Shown one piece after another: positions 35,372 through 43,580 of a DNA stretch of 64,000 nt; position 1 is the stretch's first letter; the number at the start of each line of letters is the position of its first letter. The notes below the pieces were generated by a model. That model saw nothing but the letters and a program-made list of their open reading frames with translations, searched no databases and had not been told where the DNA came from. Made by a program: the position numbers and the translations under genes. The stretch covers positions 408,629-472,628 of the forward strand of contig NZ_JACOPW010000005.1 in the NCBI RefSeq assembly GCF_015461845.1. Direction: 5' to 3'. This DNA comes from Pseudomonas mucoides (lineage in GTDB: Bacteria > Pseudomonadota > Gammaproteobacteria > Pseudomonadales > Pseudomonadaceae).

Positions 35372-36184
35372 ATGCCCTTCGCAACGATTGATGGTCAACC
35401 CCTCCATTACCTGGATCAAGGCACCGGCCCGGCGGTCCTGCTGGCCGGCAGTTACCTGTGGGACCAGGCCATGTGGGCCCCGCAAATTGCTGCCCTGTCA
35501 CCGCACTACCGGGTCATCGCTCTGGACCTGTGGGGCCACGGCGAATCCGGCTCGCTGCCCGCAGGCACGCAATCGCTGGACGACATTGCGCGCCAGGCCT
35601 TGGCGCTGCTCGATCATCTGGATATTGATCGCGTCACGCTGGTTGGGCTGTCTGTCGGTGGCATGTGGGGCGCGCGGCTGGCGCTGTCCGCACCGCAGCG
35701 AATCAACGGTCTGGTGCTGATGGACACCTACCTCGGGGTCGAGCCGGAACCGACTCGCCAGTACTATTTCTCGTTGTTCAAGCAGATCGAAGAAACCGGC
35801 GTGATCTCGGCGCCGCTGCTCGACATCGTGGTGCCGATCTTCTTCCGTCCAGGCATCGATCCGCAGTCGGCGCTGTATCAGGAATTTCGCGCGAAGCTGG
35901 CCGCGCTGTCGCCGCAGCGTCTGCGTGAAAGCGTCGTGCCGATGGGGCGGATTACGTTTGCGCGGGATGATCTGTTGCCGCGTCTGAGGGCATTGAGTCC
36001 TGAAACCACGCTCGTGATGTGTGGCGATCAGGACAAGCCGCGGCCGCCGTCGGAAGCGAAGGAAATGGCTGAGCTGATCGGGTGCCCGTCTGTGCTGGTG
36101 CCGGAAGCGGGGCATATCTCCAGTCTGGAGAATCCCGGATTTGTCACGGAGGCGCTGCTGAAGTTTTTGGCTGAGAGGAATTAG
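35372..36184 (+). CDS. Alpha/beta-hydrolase
   Basis: A 270-residue alpha/beta-hydrolase fold protein without a signal peptide. The nucleophile elbow is VGLSVGG (Ser94), the oxyanion region is around GSYLWDQAMW, the likely acid is in CGDQDKP (Asp219 or Asp221), and the catalytic His248 is in PEAGHIS. It resembles 3-oxoadipate enol-lactonase-like esterases. It lies directly behind pvdL but after a REP pair, with no visible PvdS box, so a role in pyoverdine metabolism is possible but not shown. Substrate unknown. Confidence 0.85.
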   Translation: MPFATIDGQPLHYLDQGTGPAVLLAGSYLWDQAMWAPQIAALSPHYRVIALDLWGHGESGSLPAGTQSLDDIARQALALLDHLDIDRVTLVGLSVGGMWGARLALSAPQRINGLVLMDTYLGVEPEPTRQYYFSLFKQIEETGVISAPLLDIVVPIFFRPGIDPQSALYQEFRAKLAALSPQRLRESVVPMGRITFARDDLLPRLRALSPETTLVMCGDQDKPRPPSEAKEMAELIGCPSVLVPEAGHISSLENPGFVTEALLKFLAERN

Positions 36185-36200
36185 TTAAATTTGCCGGCCT

Positions 36201-36266
36201 CATCGCGAGCAAGCTCGCTCCCACAGTTGATCGCATTCCCCTGTTGGAGCGAGCCTGCTCGCGATG
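36201..36266. repeat. REP pair (REPIN) between hydrolase gene and dsbG
   Basis: CATCGCGAGCAAGCTCGCTCCCAC and inverted GTTGGAGCGAGCCTGCTCGCGATG separated by about 18 bp, between convergent genes. Confidence 0.8.
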
Positions 36267-36279
36267 GTGTCGATAAGTT

Positions 36280-37050
36280 CTACTTAGGTCCCAAAATTTT
36301 AGCCAACTTGTCCGGCGAAGGCGCGCCTTGCTGCTGTTGCAGCTCACCCTTGTCATCCATATAGAAAATCGCCGGCGTCGCCTGCAACTCCAGGTCCTCC
36401 ATCAATTGCATGTTCGCCGCCAGTTTCAGCTGAATCGCCGGCGGCACTTCCTTCAGCGCCTTGAGCGAACTCTCCTTGCCAGCCTTTTCGTGCTCTTCCA
36501 GCGCTTTGCTCGGGTCCTTGGCCGCCAGCAATGCCGCCGATTTGCCCGGGCTGTCTTCGCGAATGATCCCGACCATGATGTGGCGCAATTGCACCTTGCC
36601 GGATTTCACCCATGGCCGCGCCTGTTCCCAGAACAGGTTGCAGTAAGGGCAGTTCGGATCGCTGAACAGGTACACGACACGCGGGGCATCTTTTTTGCCG
36701 TCGCCGATCCAGTTACTGGCTTCCATCTTGCCCCAGACTTCCTTGGACATTGGCGCGTAGACCAGTTTCTGCAACGGCGCCGCGGACAGGTCATTGCCCT
36801 CGGCATCGTAGAGGTTGCCGAGCAACACATGCTTGCCATCCGGGGTCAGGTACAGCGCCATGCCACGGTTCTGGTATTGCGCCGCGTAACCGCGCAAGCC
36901 GTCGGGGGCATCGAACTGGCCGACGATTTTCGCACCCTTGGCTTCGATCTTCTTGATCGCTTCGGGCAGTTCTTCGGCGGCCTGCACCGACGGCAGGTGC
37001 AGCAGGGCGGCGCCGAGGGTCAGCGTCAGCAGGTGGCGGAGGCGGGGCAT
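36280..37050 (-). CDS. dsbG: Periplasmic disulfide isomerase/thiol protein DsbG
   Basis: A 256-residue DsbC/DsbG-type protein. It has a cleavable signal peptide (ending SVQAAEE), an N-terminal dimerisation domain, and a thioredoxin-fold domain with active site Cys134-Pro-Tyr-Cys137 and cis-Pro226 in QATPAIF. The CPYC motif and Thr-Pro at the cis-Pro are the DsbG/DsbC signature. It is the last gene of a three-gene operon with dsbD and a TlpA-like gene; its start overlaps the latter by 25 bp. In P. aeruginosa the corresponding dsbDEG operon is induced by copper through DsbRS. Confidence 0.92.
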   Translation of the reverse strand: MPRLRHLLTLTLGAALLHLPSVQAAEELPEAIKKIEAKGAKIVGQFDAPDGLRGYAAQYQNRGMALYLTPDGKHVLLGNLYDAEGNDLSAAPLQKLVYAPMSKEVWGKMEASNWIGDGKKDAPRVVYLFSDPNCPYCNLFWEQARPWVKSGKVQLRHIMVGIIREDSPGKSAALLAAKDPSKALEEHEKAGKESSLKALKEVPPAIQLKLAANMQLMEDLELQATPAIFYMDDKGELQQQQGAPSPDKLAKILGPK

Positions 37051-37892
37051 GGCAGTTTCCTTGGAGAAGTGGACGGTGCGGCAGAAGAAGGACTGTCGAA
37101 GTTTTCCAGGGCGCGGGCCAGACTGGCTTCCGAGAGCTCGCCCAAATGACTGCCCAACAGGCGACCGTCATTGCTATAGAACAGCGTAGTCGGCAAAGCC
37201 ATGGAACCCACGGCCTGACCCAAACGACCGCCACCATCGAACAGCACGTTGGTCAGGCTCAGGCCCTGGGTTTCGAGGAAGGTGGCGACGCTTTGCATGC
37301 TTTCGGCCTGATTGACGAACAGGAACGTCAGGTCCGGGCGGTGTTGCTGGGCATTTTCCAGTACCGGCATTTCTCGACGGCACGGCGGGCACCAGGTGGC
37401 CCAGAGGTTGATCACCAGCGGCCCCCCCTGGTAATCGGCCAGTTGCACGGTTTCACCGGCGGCATTACGCAAGCTGATTTCCGGCAGGCGTGTGCCTTGC
37501 TCATAAATGCTCAGGGAGACGGTCGCCAGCAGCCAGAACGCCAGGCCGCTGCCCACGCCGAATCCCAGAGGACGGCGCAGCCCCGGCCGACGCCAGCCGC
37601 GATACAGCGTGGCGAGCAGCAGCACAATCACCCCTGGCCAGGCGAGAAAACCGCCGTCGCGCAGGTCGATGATTTGCCACGGATCGTTGCGATAGTGCGT
37701 CCAGTAAATGGCGACGAAACTGACACGGGCCGCCAGCATTCCCATCAGGAACAGGCTGAACAGCACCGACTCGGGGTTCTCGCCACCCCGTTTGGCCACC
37801 CGCCAGCCGACAAATGTCGCCAGTGCCAAGGCACTGATCAGCAGCAGATGGTTAAGCGCGATGGCAAAGGTGCCGAGGGTAAAGGTCAGCAT
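37026..37892 (-). CDS. dsbE: Membrane-anchored TlpA/DsbE-like thiol reductase with Lgt-like N-terminus
   Basis: A 288-residue protein. The N-terminal 130 residues carry several membrane segments with a pattern recalling prolipoprotein diacylglyceryl transferase (GMLAARVSFVAIYW, then IIDLRDGGFLAWPGVI). The C-terminal thioredoxin-like domain begins near RLPEISLRNAAGE, has active site Trp-Cys168-Pro-Pro-Cys171 and a cis-Pro in MALPTTLF. The active site presumably faces the periplasm and receives electrons from DsbD. The start (TGATG) overlaps the dsbD stop codon, and the end overlaps dsbG. In the P. aeruginosa copper-response work the operon is called dsbDEG, and this is the E position. Confidence 0.85.
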   Translation of the reverse strand: MLTFTLGTFAIALNHLLLISALALATFVGWRVAKRGGENPESVLFSLFLMGMLAARVSFVAIYWTHYRNDPWQIIDLRDGGFLAWPGVIVLLLATLYRGWRRPGLRRPLGFGVGSGLAFWLLATVSLSIYEQGTRLPEISLRNAAGETVQLADYQGGPLVINLWATWCPPCRREMPVLENAQQHRPDLTFLFVNQAESMQSVATFLETQGLSLTNVLFDGGGRLGQAVGSMALPTTLFYSNDGRLLGSHLGELSEASLARALENFDSPSSAAPSTSPRKLPCPASATC

Positions 37893-39628
37893 CAACGGGC
37901 GTCTCGGGTAGTGGTCCAGCGTTGCAGGAAGGTGTCGGCATCGACCTCGCCGGTGATGCGCTGGCTGCGACGCTCTTCGCCGTCGGCGCCGATCCACAGA
38001 AAACTCGGTGGCCCCGGCACTTTATAACGGCCGAGCAGTTCGCGGCTGGCGGCATTGTCGGCGGTGACGTCCAGCCGGAGCAAGCGCACATCGCTCAACG
38101 CTTCCATCACATGGGGTTTGCCGAACACCTGCTTTTCCATGACCTTGCACGACACACACCAGTCGGCGTAGTAGTCCAGCAGCACCCATTGGCCCTGGGC
38201 CTGGGCGGCGTCCAGTTCCTGTTGCAGCGCTTGCGCACTGTTGATCGTGGTGAACGCGTCATGGCCGGTCGGGCGAGCGGCATGACCGGAAGACGCTGAG
38301 GCGCTGTAGACCTGCAACGGTTTGAGCCAATCATCACTGCCCCCGGCGGCGCCAATCATCAGCAGACCGCCCCACATCCCAAGCAACAGCGCACTGGCGC
38401 CGAACAGATGGGCGACGCGGCCGAAACCTTCCGACTGTTTCCAGGCACTGTAGGCGGCGATCAGCAGCAAGGCGCCGCACAAACCGATCCACAGCGATTG
38501 ATCCAGCACCGGGCGCAACATCAGCAGAGCGGTGGCGAGGAACAGGAAGCCGAAGATGCCTTTGAGCAAGTTCATCCAGGCGCCGGGTTTGGGCAGGAAA
38601 CGAGTGCCCACGGTCACCAGCAACAACAGCGGCACACCGATGCCGATGCCCATGGCAAACAGAATCAGCCCGCCATTTAGCGCATTGCCGCTTTGCGCGA
38701 TGTAGAGCAGGGCGCCGGCCAATGGCGCGGTCATGCACGGACCGACCAGCAACCCCGACAAGGCCCCGAGCACACCGGCACCGGTCAGGCTGCCGCCACG
38801 CTGATTGCGCGATACATTTTCCAGCCGGTCCCGCACCGCCACCGGCAGTTGCAGCTCGAAGAAACCGAACATCGGCAACGCCAGCAGGACAAATATCGCC
38901 GCGAAGCTGCCCAGCAGCCACGGGTTCTGCAACAGCGCCTGCAGGTTCGCCCCGAGCAGCGCGGCCAGCACGCCCATCGCCGCATACACCAGCGCCATGC
39001 TCACCACGTAACTGGTCGCCAACGCAAAGCCGCGTTTGGGTGTGGCCCCGCTGCCGACGATCAACCCGGCCAGAATCGGCAGCATCGGCAACGAGCAAGG
39101 CGTAAAGGCTAACAACAGCCCCAGGCCGAAGAACACCAGCAAACTCCAGCCCAGCGCCCGTTGTTGCAGGCCACTGGCCAGGGCTTGATCCGGTGCTTCG
39201 TTGGTTGTGCCTGCAATGCTGCCGCCCAGGTCCACGACCTGAGTCTGCGGTGGATAGCACAAACCGGCATCGGCACAGCCCTGGAAGCCCACCTTGATCT
39301 GACCGGTGGCGCCCGCTGGAATCTTCAGCTCAAGGCCTTGGCGATACACCTGTTGTTCGCCGAAGAATTCATCACTGTGCGCTTCGCCTTCGGGCAACTG
39401 CGGGCGCTGCTCCGGGGGCAATGCTTCGAATTTAAGGCGTTTCTGGTAAAGGTAATAACCGTCGGTAATTTGCCAGAAGAGCTGAGTTTCGCCTGATTCA
39501 AGGCGCTCGGAGGTCAAGACAAAGGCCTTTTCCACGGGCAGGAATTCAGGTTTGGTATCGAACGGATTGGTCCCTGCCTGGGCCACACCCGAGATCAAGA
39601 GAACAAAAAAAAGAATCAGTTGACGCAT
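37892..39628 (-). CDS. dsbD: Thiol:disulfide interchange protein DsbD
   Basis: A 578-residue DsbD. Order: signal peptide ending AQAGT, periplasmic alpha domain with GCADAGLCYPP, eight membrane segments with redox Cys in FTPCSLPMLPI and VGPCMTAPLAG, then a C-terminal thioredoxin domain with WCVSCK. It carries electrons from cytoplasmic thioredoxin to periplasmic partners, here DsbG and the TlpA-like protein. It is first in the dsbDEG-type operon. A 197-bp gap separates it from the unrelated hemopexin-like gene placed between it and its regulator pair dsbRS. Confidence 0.93.
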   Translation of the reverse strand: MRQLILFFVLLISGVAQAGTNPFDTKPEFLPVEKAFVLTSERLESGETQLFWQITDGYYLYQKRLKFEALPPEQRPQLPEGEAHSDEFFGEQQVYRQGLELKIPAGATGQIKVGFQGCADAGLCYPPQTQVVDLGGSIAGTTNEAPDQALASGLQQRALGWSLLVFFGLGLLLAFTPCSLPMLPILAGLIVGSGATPKRGFALATSYVVSMALVYAAMGVLAALLGANLQALLQNPWLLGSFAAIFVLLALPMFGFFELQLPVAVRDRLENVSRNQRGGSLTGAGVLGALSGLLVGPCMTAPLAGALLYIAQSGNALNGGLILFAMGIGIGVPLLLLVTVGTRFLPKPGAWMNLLKGIFGFLFLATALLMLRPVLDQSLWIGLCGALLLIAAYSAWKQSEGFGRVAHLFGASALLLGMWGGLLMIGAAGGSDDWLKPLQVYSASASSGHAARPTGHDAFTTINSAQALQQELDAAQAQGQWVLLDYYADWCVSCKVMEKQVFGKPHVMEALSDVRLLRLDVTADNAASRELLGRYKVPGPPSFLWIGADGEERRSQRITGEVDADTFLQRWTTTRDAR

Positions 39629-39749
39629 GGGTAAGCCTTATCCCTGTGCAAGTGAGGTGCACAATGGGAGGCGGCGATTAACCGATGATTAACCGCCGCC
39701 GGTGCTGCCCGCTGAGCTGATCAGAGGGCAGCCGCTACTGTTCAAGTCA
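39629..39749. other. Short intergenic hairpin region upstream of dsbD
   Basis: Contains GGCGGCG...CGCCGCC arms (about 39671-39698) flanking a tandem GATTAACCG repeat, just upstream of the dsbD start and at the 3-prime end of the hemopexin-like gene. It may terminate the latter or be part of the dsb promoter. Confidence 0.4.
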
Positions 39750-40526
39750 TCAGCTGCGCAACAGGCCTGGCCAGGACTGGTTGTCTACTGCGTGCGGGCC
39801 GGACACCAGGCGGTTTTGCGGGATGTTATAGATCAGGTACTGATTGCCGGTCAGAAAAACATAGAGCGCGTTGTCGGCAAAGGTTCGATCGTTTTGCGCC
39901 GCTGTAATAATGCGGTCTTTGTAAAGCGCCAGACCTGGCCACGTGGATTCTGTGATGGGCTCGAGTCTTATCGTTTGAATGGGTGTCTCAACAGGGTTAA
40001 AGAGGTTGTCGTCATATTTATCGTCTGCGTAGTCACGCAGAGGGGCGCGGGGCACCTCATCCCAGTCCAGGTAAAGAGAGTTTCCGTCATTCATGATGAA
40101 TCGGAACAATGAACTGCGGTTGACTTGCCACCATGTCCCCGCAACGATCCGGTCAAAGTAAGGCAGCAACAGACGCCATTTGGAAGACCGGACGGTGCTT
40201 GTTTGCAGGACCGAATCAGTGTCCTGATTGTAGGCGCAGACCATGGGCGTATCGCCGTCATAATAGAATAACCACAGAATATCCAGGTCAGACGTATCCA
40301 TCGGCTTATCCAGTGTCAGCCCGGTCGTGGCAAAGCCAAATCGCAGGTTCTTGACGTGGTTATCGAATGTTCCCCAACTTCCACTGACAGGGGAAGGATA
40401 TCCAGCAGGGACTTCCTGGTCGCCGATATTGAAGCGAGCGTAAGTGTCGGTGTCTTTGAAGAAGAAATAAATTCTGTCTTTTCCTGCGCGCCAATCGACG
40501 GCAATACACTGTTCGAGTGTTGGCAT
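39750..40526 (-). CDS. Hemopexin-like repeat protein
   Basis: A 258-residue protein with four hemopexin-type blades. Each starts near a short strand and ends near a WPGL-type turn. Blade 1 is IAVDWRAGKDRIYFFFKD with GYPSPVSGSWG; the last is ITAAQNDRTFADNALYVFL, YLIYNIP and SWPGLL; SYLP-like strands lie between. There is no signal peptide, so it may be cytosolic or released by an unusual route, as for Photorhabdus photopexin-type proteins. AGGA precedes the ATG at 40526. It sits between dsbD and dsbR with lower GC than its neighbours, which suggests acquisition. Whether it binds heme, metal or another ligand is unknown. Confidence 0.8.
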   Translation of the reverse strand: MPTLEQCIAVDWRAGKDRIYFFFKDTDTYARFNIGDQEVPAGYPSPVSGSWGTFDNHVKNLRFGFATTGLTLDKPMDTSDLDILWLFYYDGDTPMVCAYNQDTDSVLQTSTVRSSKWRLLLPYFDRIVAGTWWQVNRSSLFRFIMNDGNSLYLDWDEVPRAPLRDYADDKYDDNLFNPVETPIQTIRLEPITESTWPGLALYKDRIITAAQNDRTFADNALYVFLTGNQYLIYNIPQNRLVSGPHAVDNQSWPGLLRS

Positions 40527-40824
40527 GATCTGAATCCTTTCAGTCAAGTTAAAGTGGCTTTAAATAGAGGGGTAATATCTTTCGAAGAGTTTTTTTTCGA
40601 TGCCTGATTCCCGCCTCACAATATCGTGAGTCAACCAGTTCTCTTAAGTCTTTTATGAGGCTGTTTGTGTCTGTTTCAAAATCTGCCGTTTTTATAAAAA
40701 AGGCCTGATGTAAATCGGTACGATGGCCAGCCAAAGCCGTCGCTTCTCGTCAGCGACATGCCTTGCCATAATTGCGGCTTAATCCTCAGCTGCTTCACTG
40801 GTTTTTTTTGCTCCGGGAGCTCCC
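40527..40824. other. AT-rich intergenic region upstream of dsbRS
   Basis: This 298-bp gap between the divergent hemopexin-like gene and dsbR has no convincing gene. It is markedly AT-rich in parts (TTAAATAGAGGGGTAATATC, GAGTTTTTTTTCGATG, TTTTTATAAAAAAGG), unlike the flanking coding DNA. It presumably contains the dsbRS promoter and the boundary of the inserted segment. Confidence 0.55.
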
Positions 40825-41505
40825 ATGCATGTACTGGTTTGCGAAGACGATGAGCTGATCGCCAGCGGCATTGTTGCCGGCCTGACCGCGCAAGGCCTGA
40901 CCGTCGAGCACGTCGCCACCGCGTCGTCTGCGCGCGCGATGCTCAAGGTTGCTGAATTCGATGTCATGGTGCTCGACCTCGGCCTTCCCGACGAGGACGG
41001 TCTGAAGCTGTTGCAGCAACTGCGTCACAACGGTCTGGAGATTCCGGTGCTGATTCTCACCGCGCGTGATTCAGTGACGGATCGGGTCGATGGCTTGCAA
41101 GCCGGCGCCGATGATTACCTGCTCAAACCGTTCGACCTGCGCGAACTGGCTGCGCGTCTGCACACGTTGCTGCGCCGGGTGGCGGGGCGCAGCGTCAACC
41201 TGATCGAACACGGTGCGCTGACCTACGACCCCAGCAGCCGCGAAACCCTGCTCGGCGGTCAACCGGTGGACCTGTCGCGTCGCGAGCAGGCGTTGTTGCA
41301 AGCCTTGCTGCATAACCGCGGGCGCGTGCTCTCCACCGAGCAACTCAAGGACAGCGTCTACGGTTTCAACGACGAACTGGAAAGCAACGCCCTCAACGTG
41401 CACATCCATCACCTGCGGCGCAAACTCGGTAACGGCATCGTCGAAACCGTGCGCGGCCTGGGCTATCGCCTGGGGCCGGCTGATGGCGGAGAACCCTCGA
41501 AGTGA
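40825..41505 (+). CDS. dsbR: OmpR-family response regulator DsbR
   Basis: A 226-residue regulator with receiver domain (CEDDEL at the N-terminus, VLDLGLPDEDG phospho-acceptor segment, LLKPFDLREL with the conserved Lys) and an OmpR winged helix (LSRREQALLQALLHNRGRVLS, VHIHHLRRKLG). It matches the regulator adjacent to the dsb genes in P. aeruginosa (PA2479), reported there to activate dsbDEG in response to copper through DsbS. GGGAG lies before the ATG. It overlaps dsbS. Identity is from position and the partner's conserved Cys. Confidence 0.82.
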   Translation: MHVLVCEDDELIASGIVAGLTAQGLTVEHVATASSARAMLKVAEFDVMVLDLGLPDEDGLKLLQQLRHNGLEIPVLILTARDSVTDRVDGLQAGADDYLLKPFDLRELAARLHTLLRRVAGRSVNLIEHGALTYDPSSRETLLGGQPVDLSRREQALLQALLHNRGRVLSTEQLKDSVYGFNDELESNALNVHIHHLRRKLGNGIVETVRGLGYRLGPADGGEPSK

Positions 41506-42827
41506 TGAGCCTGCGTTTGCGCCTGAGCCTGACCCTCGGCGCCGCTTTTGCCTTGATCTGGGCCCTGGCGGCGGCCTGGATGCTCAGCGACCTGCGAAAC
41601 CAAATGATGTTTTCCCTCGATCAGCGGCTGGTGGCTTCAGCGCGCATGGTCGCCGGCCTGATGGAGCAATTGCCCGCGTTGCCGACCAAGGGCGAGGGCA
41701 CCCATTTCAGCGCTGAACAATTGAATGTCCCCGGCGGCATGGCCTGTCAGGTCAGTTCATTGCGTGGCGAAATCCTCGCCCGCAGTCACACCGATCCGCA
41801 GCAAACCCTGGAAGCCGAGAAAATGGGCTTTCACGACCAAATGATCGATGGCGCACCGTGGCGCAGTTTCACCCTGGCGCGCGGCGATCTGCGCATCACC
41901 ACCGCCGACCGGCAAATCGAGCGCGAGGCGCTGAACATGTCGATCCTGCTGGCCGCGTCGGTGCCGGTGGGTGTGGCGTTGCTCGGCTGTTTGTGCCTGC
42001 TGTGGCTGGGCATCGGCCAAGGGCTGGCACCGCTCAACCGGATGCGCGATGCGCTGATGCGGCGTAGCGCCGATTCCCTCGAACCGTTGCAGATACAGCC
42101 GCTGCCTAGTGAACTGCAACCGCTGCTGGACACGCAGAATCAGCTGTTCCAGCGCATCGGCAAGACCATCGAACGTGAACGACGTCTGACCGGCGATGCG
42201 GCGCACGAATTGCGCAGCCCCCTGACCGCGATCAAGACCCACCTGCAAGTGGCGCGCATGACCGACGGCGCGGCGCGGGATCAATCCCTGGCCCGCGCCG
42301 AAGAGGGCGCCGACCGCATGCACCGGACTCTTGAACAACTGCTGTTGCTGGCGCGGGTCGAGGGCAGTTTGTCGTTCGACGACGGCGTACAGTGCAGCGC
42401 TGAACAAGTGGCGAAACTGGCCATCCAGGACGCCGCCAGCGGGGATCGGCAGCGCATCAAGCTGCAGATGCCGAACACGTTCTCCAGTGCGCCGGTGCAA
42501 ATGCCCGCCGTGTTGTCGATTGCCGCGTTACGTAACCTGCTGGACAACGCCTTGCGCCATACGCCCGGCGATGGCGCCGTGGAATTGAGCCTGGAGACCA
42601 CCGGCAATCGTGCGCGTTTTCTGGTTCGCGACCATGGACCGGGGATTGCCGAAGACGACCTGCAGCACCTGACCCAACGCTTCTGGCGCAATGGCCAGAG
42701 CACCGGTTGCGGGTTGGGGCTGGCGATTGTTCAGGCGATTGTCCAGCGCTGCGGCTGCACGTTGCGGTTCGACAGCCGACCGGATGGGTTGCGGGTTGAA
42801 CTGACCATGCCCCTGCAAACAATCTAA
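41505..42827 (+). CDS. dsbS: Sensor histidine kinase DsbS
   Basis: A 440-residue kinase with a membrane helix at 10-27, a periplasmic domain of about 130 residues, a second helix near 145-170, a HAMP-like linker, H-box GDAAHELRSPLTAIK (His234) and an ATPase domain with NLLDNALRHTPGDG and DHGPGIAEDDL. The periplasmic domain contains a single conserved-looking Cys81 in MACQVSS (Cys82 if translation starts at the overlapping GTG 41502); as I recall, Cys82 of P. aeruginosa DsbS is the copper-sensing residue. Its start overlaps the dsbR stop (TGATG), so the two are coupled. Confidence 0.83.
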   Translation: MSLRLRLSLTLGAAFALIWALAAAWMLSDLRNQMMFSLDQRLVASARMVAGLMEQLPALPTKGEGTHFSAEQLNVPGGMACQVSSLRGEILARSHTDPQQTLEAEKMGFHDQMIDGAPWRSFTLARGDLRITTADRQIEREALNMSILLAASVPVGVALLGCLCLLWLGIGQGLAPLNRMRDALMRRSADSLEPLQIQPLPSELQPLLDTQNQLFQRIGKTIERERRLTGDAAHELRSPLTAIKTHLQVARMTDGAARDQSLARAEEGADRMHRTLEQLLLLARVEGSLSFDDGVQCSAEQVAKLAIQDAASGDRQRIKLQMPNTFSSAPVQMPAVLSIAALRNLLDNALRHTPGDGAVELSLETTGNRARFLVRDHGPGIAEDDLQHLTQRFWRNGQSTGCGLGLAIVQAIVQRCGCTLRFDSRPDGLRVELTMPLQTI

Positions 42828-42843
42828 CTCACACCCCCAAACC

Positions 42844-42936
42844 CTGTGGGAGCGAGCTTGCTCGCGATAGCAATTTGTCAGTCACATCAATTCTGGATGT
42901 GCCACCGCTATCGCGAGCAAGCTCGCTCCCACAGGG
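42844..42936. repeat. REP pair (REPIN) after dsbS
   Basis: CTGTGGGAGCGAGCTTGCTCGCGATAG and its near-perfect inverted copy CTATCGCGAGCAAGCTCGCTCCCACAG about 40 bp apart, a canonical REPIN. Confidence 0.85.
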
Positions 42937-43041
42937 GATCTGTGTGCACATCAAATGTAACTTCTCTTCATTGGCCTTTTGCCGGCCGTCAGCGCTATCG
43001 TCCCCGGCAGCTTTTTCTCAATGGATTGAGGTAACAGCGCC

Positions 43042-43524
43042 ATGGAAGCATCGGTTCACATCTGCAAGGCAACCTCCGCCGACGCGGGCATCATCAGCCG
43101 TATCCTCGAGCGCTCCATTCGGGTGGGGTGTGCACTGGATCACCGCAATGACCCGCGCACCGTCGCCACCTGGGTCCAGAACAAAACCATCGGCCACGTC
43201 CAGCCCTGGCTGGCTGACCCGCGGTTGTACCTCAACATCGCCCTGTTGCATGACAAACCGGTTGGCGTCGCGATGGCCAGCATCAGCGGCAAGGTCGCGT
43301 TCTGTTACGTGCAGCCGGAATGGTTCCGCCGCGGTGTCGGGCAAGCGCTGGTGCGCGACCTTGAAGGCTGGTTGATCGAGCAAGGTGTGCACCAGGCACG
43401 ACTCAACAGCACCCGAACCGGCGAGGCCTTTTACCGGCATCTGGGTTACCAGGCCTGCGCTGAAACCTTCACGGTGGCCGGGCTTCAGGCGGTTCCCATG
43501 CACAAAGCGTTGTCGACGCTCTAA
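43042..43524 (+). CDS. GNAT family N-acetyltransferase
   Basis: A 160-residue GNAT. The acetyl-CoA loop is PEWFRRGVGQALVRDLEGWL (about residues 93-112), with beta4 before it (GKVAFCYV) and the C-terminal ARLNSTRTGEAFYRHLGYQ motif. Cytosolic; the substrate (small molecule or protein) is unknown. Its stop codon is part of the PvdS box for pvdH, so the two genes are immediate neighbours but not one operon. It sits in the pyoverdine neighbourhood but nothing else ties it to siderophore synthesis. Confidence 0.85.
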   Translation: MEASVHICKATSADAGIISRILERSIRVGCALDHRNDPRTVATWVQNKTIGHVQPWLADPRLYLNIALLHDKPVGVAMASISGKVAFCYVQPEWFRRGVGQALVRDLEGWLIEQGVHQARLNSTRTGEAFYRHLGYQACAETFTVAGLQAVPMHKALSTL

Positions 43525-43545
43525 ATCCTTGAGCCCCTGATGCGT
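43522..43545 (+). promoter_or_regulatory. PvdS box upstream of pvdH
   Basis: TAAAT (43522-43526), 16 bp, CGT (43543-43545); exact consensus. Its first three bases are the TAA stop codon of the upstream GNAT gene. It ends 36 bp before the pvdH start. Confidence 0.9.
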
Positions 43546-43580
43546 TTCCAGAACAGGAAACCTTATTGAGGGGTCGAGAA

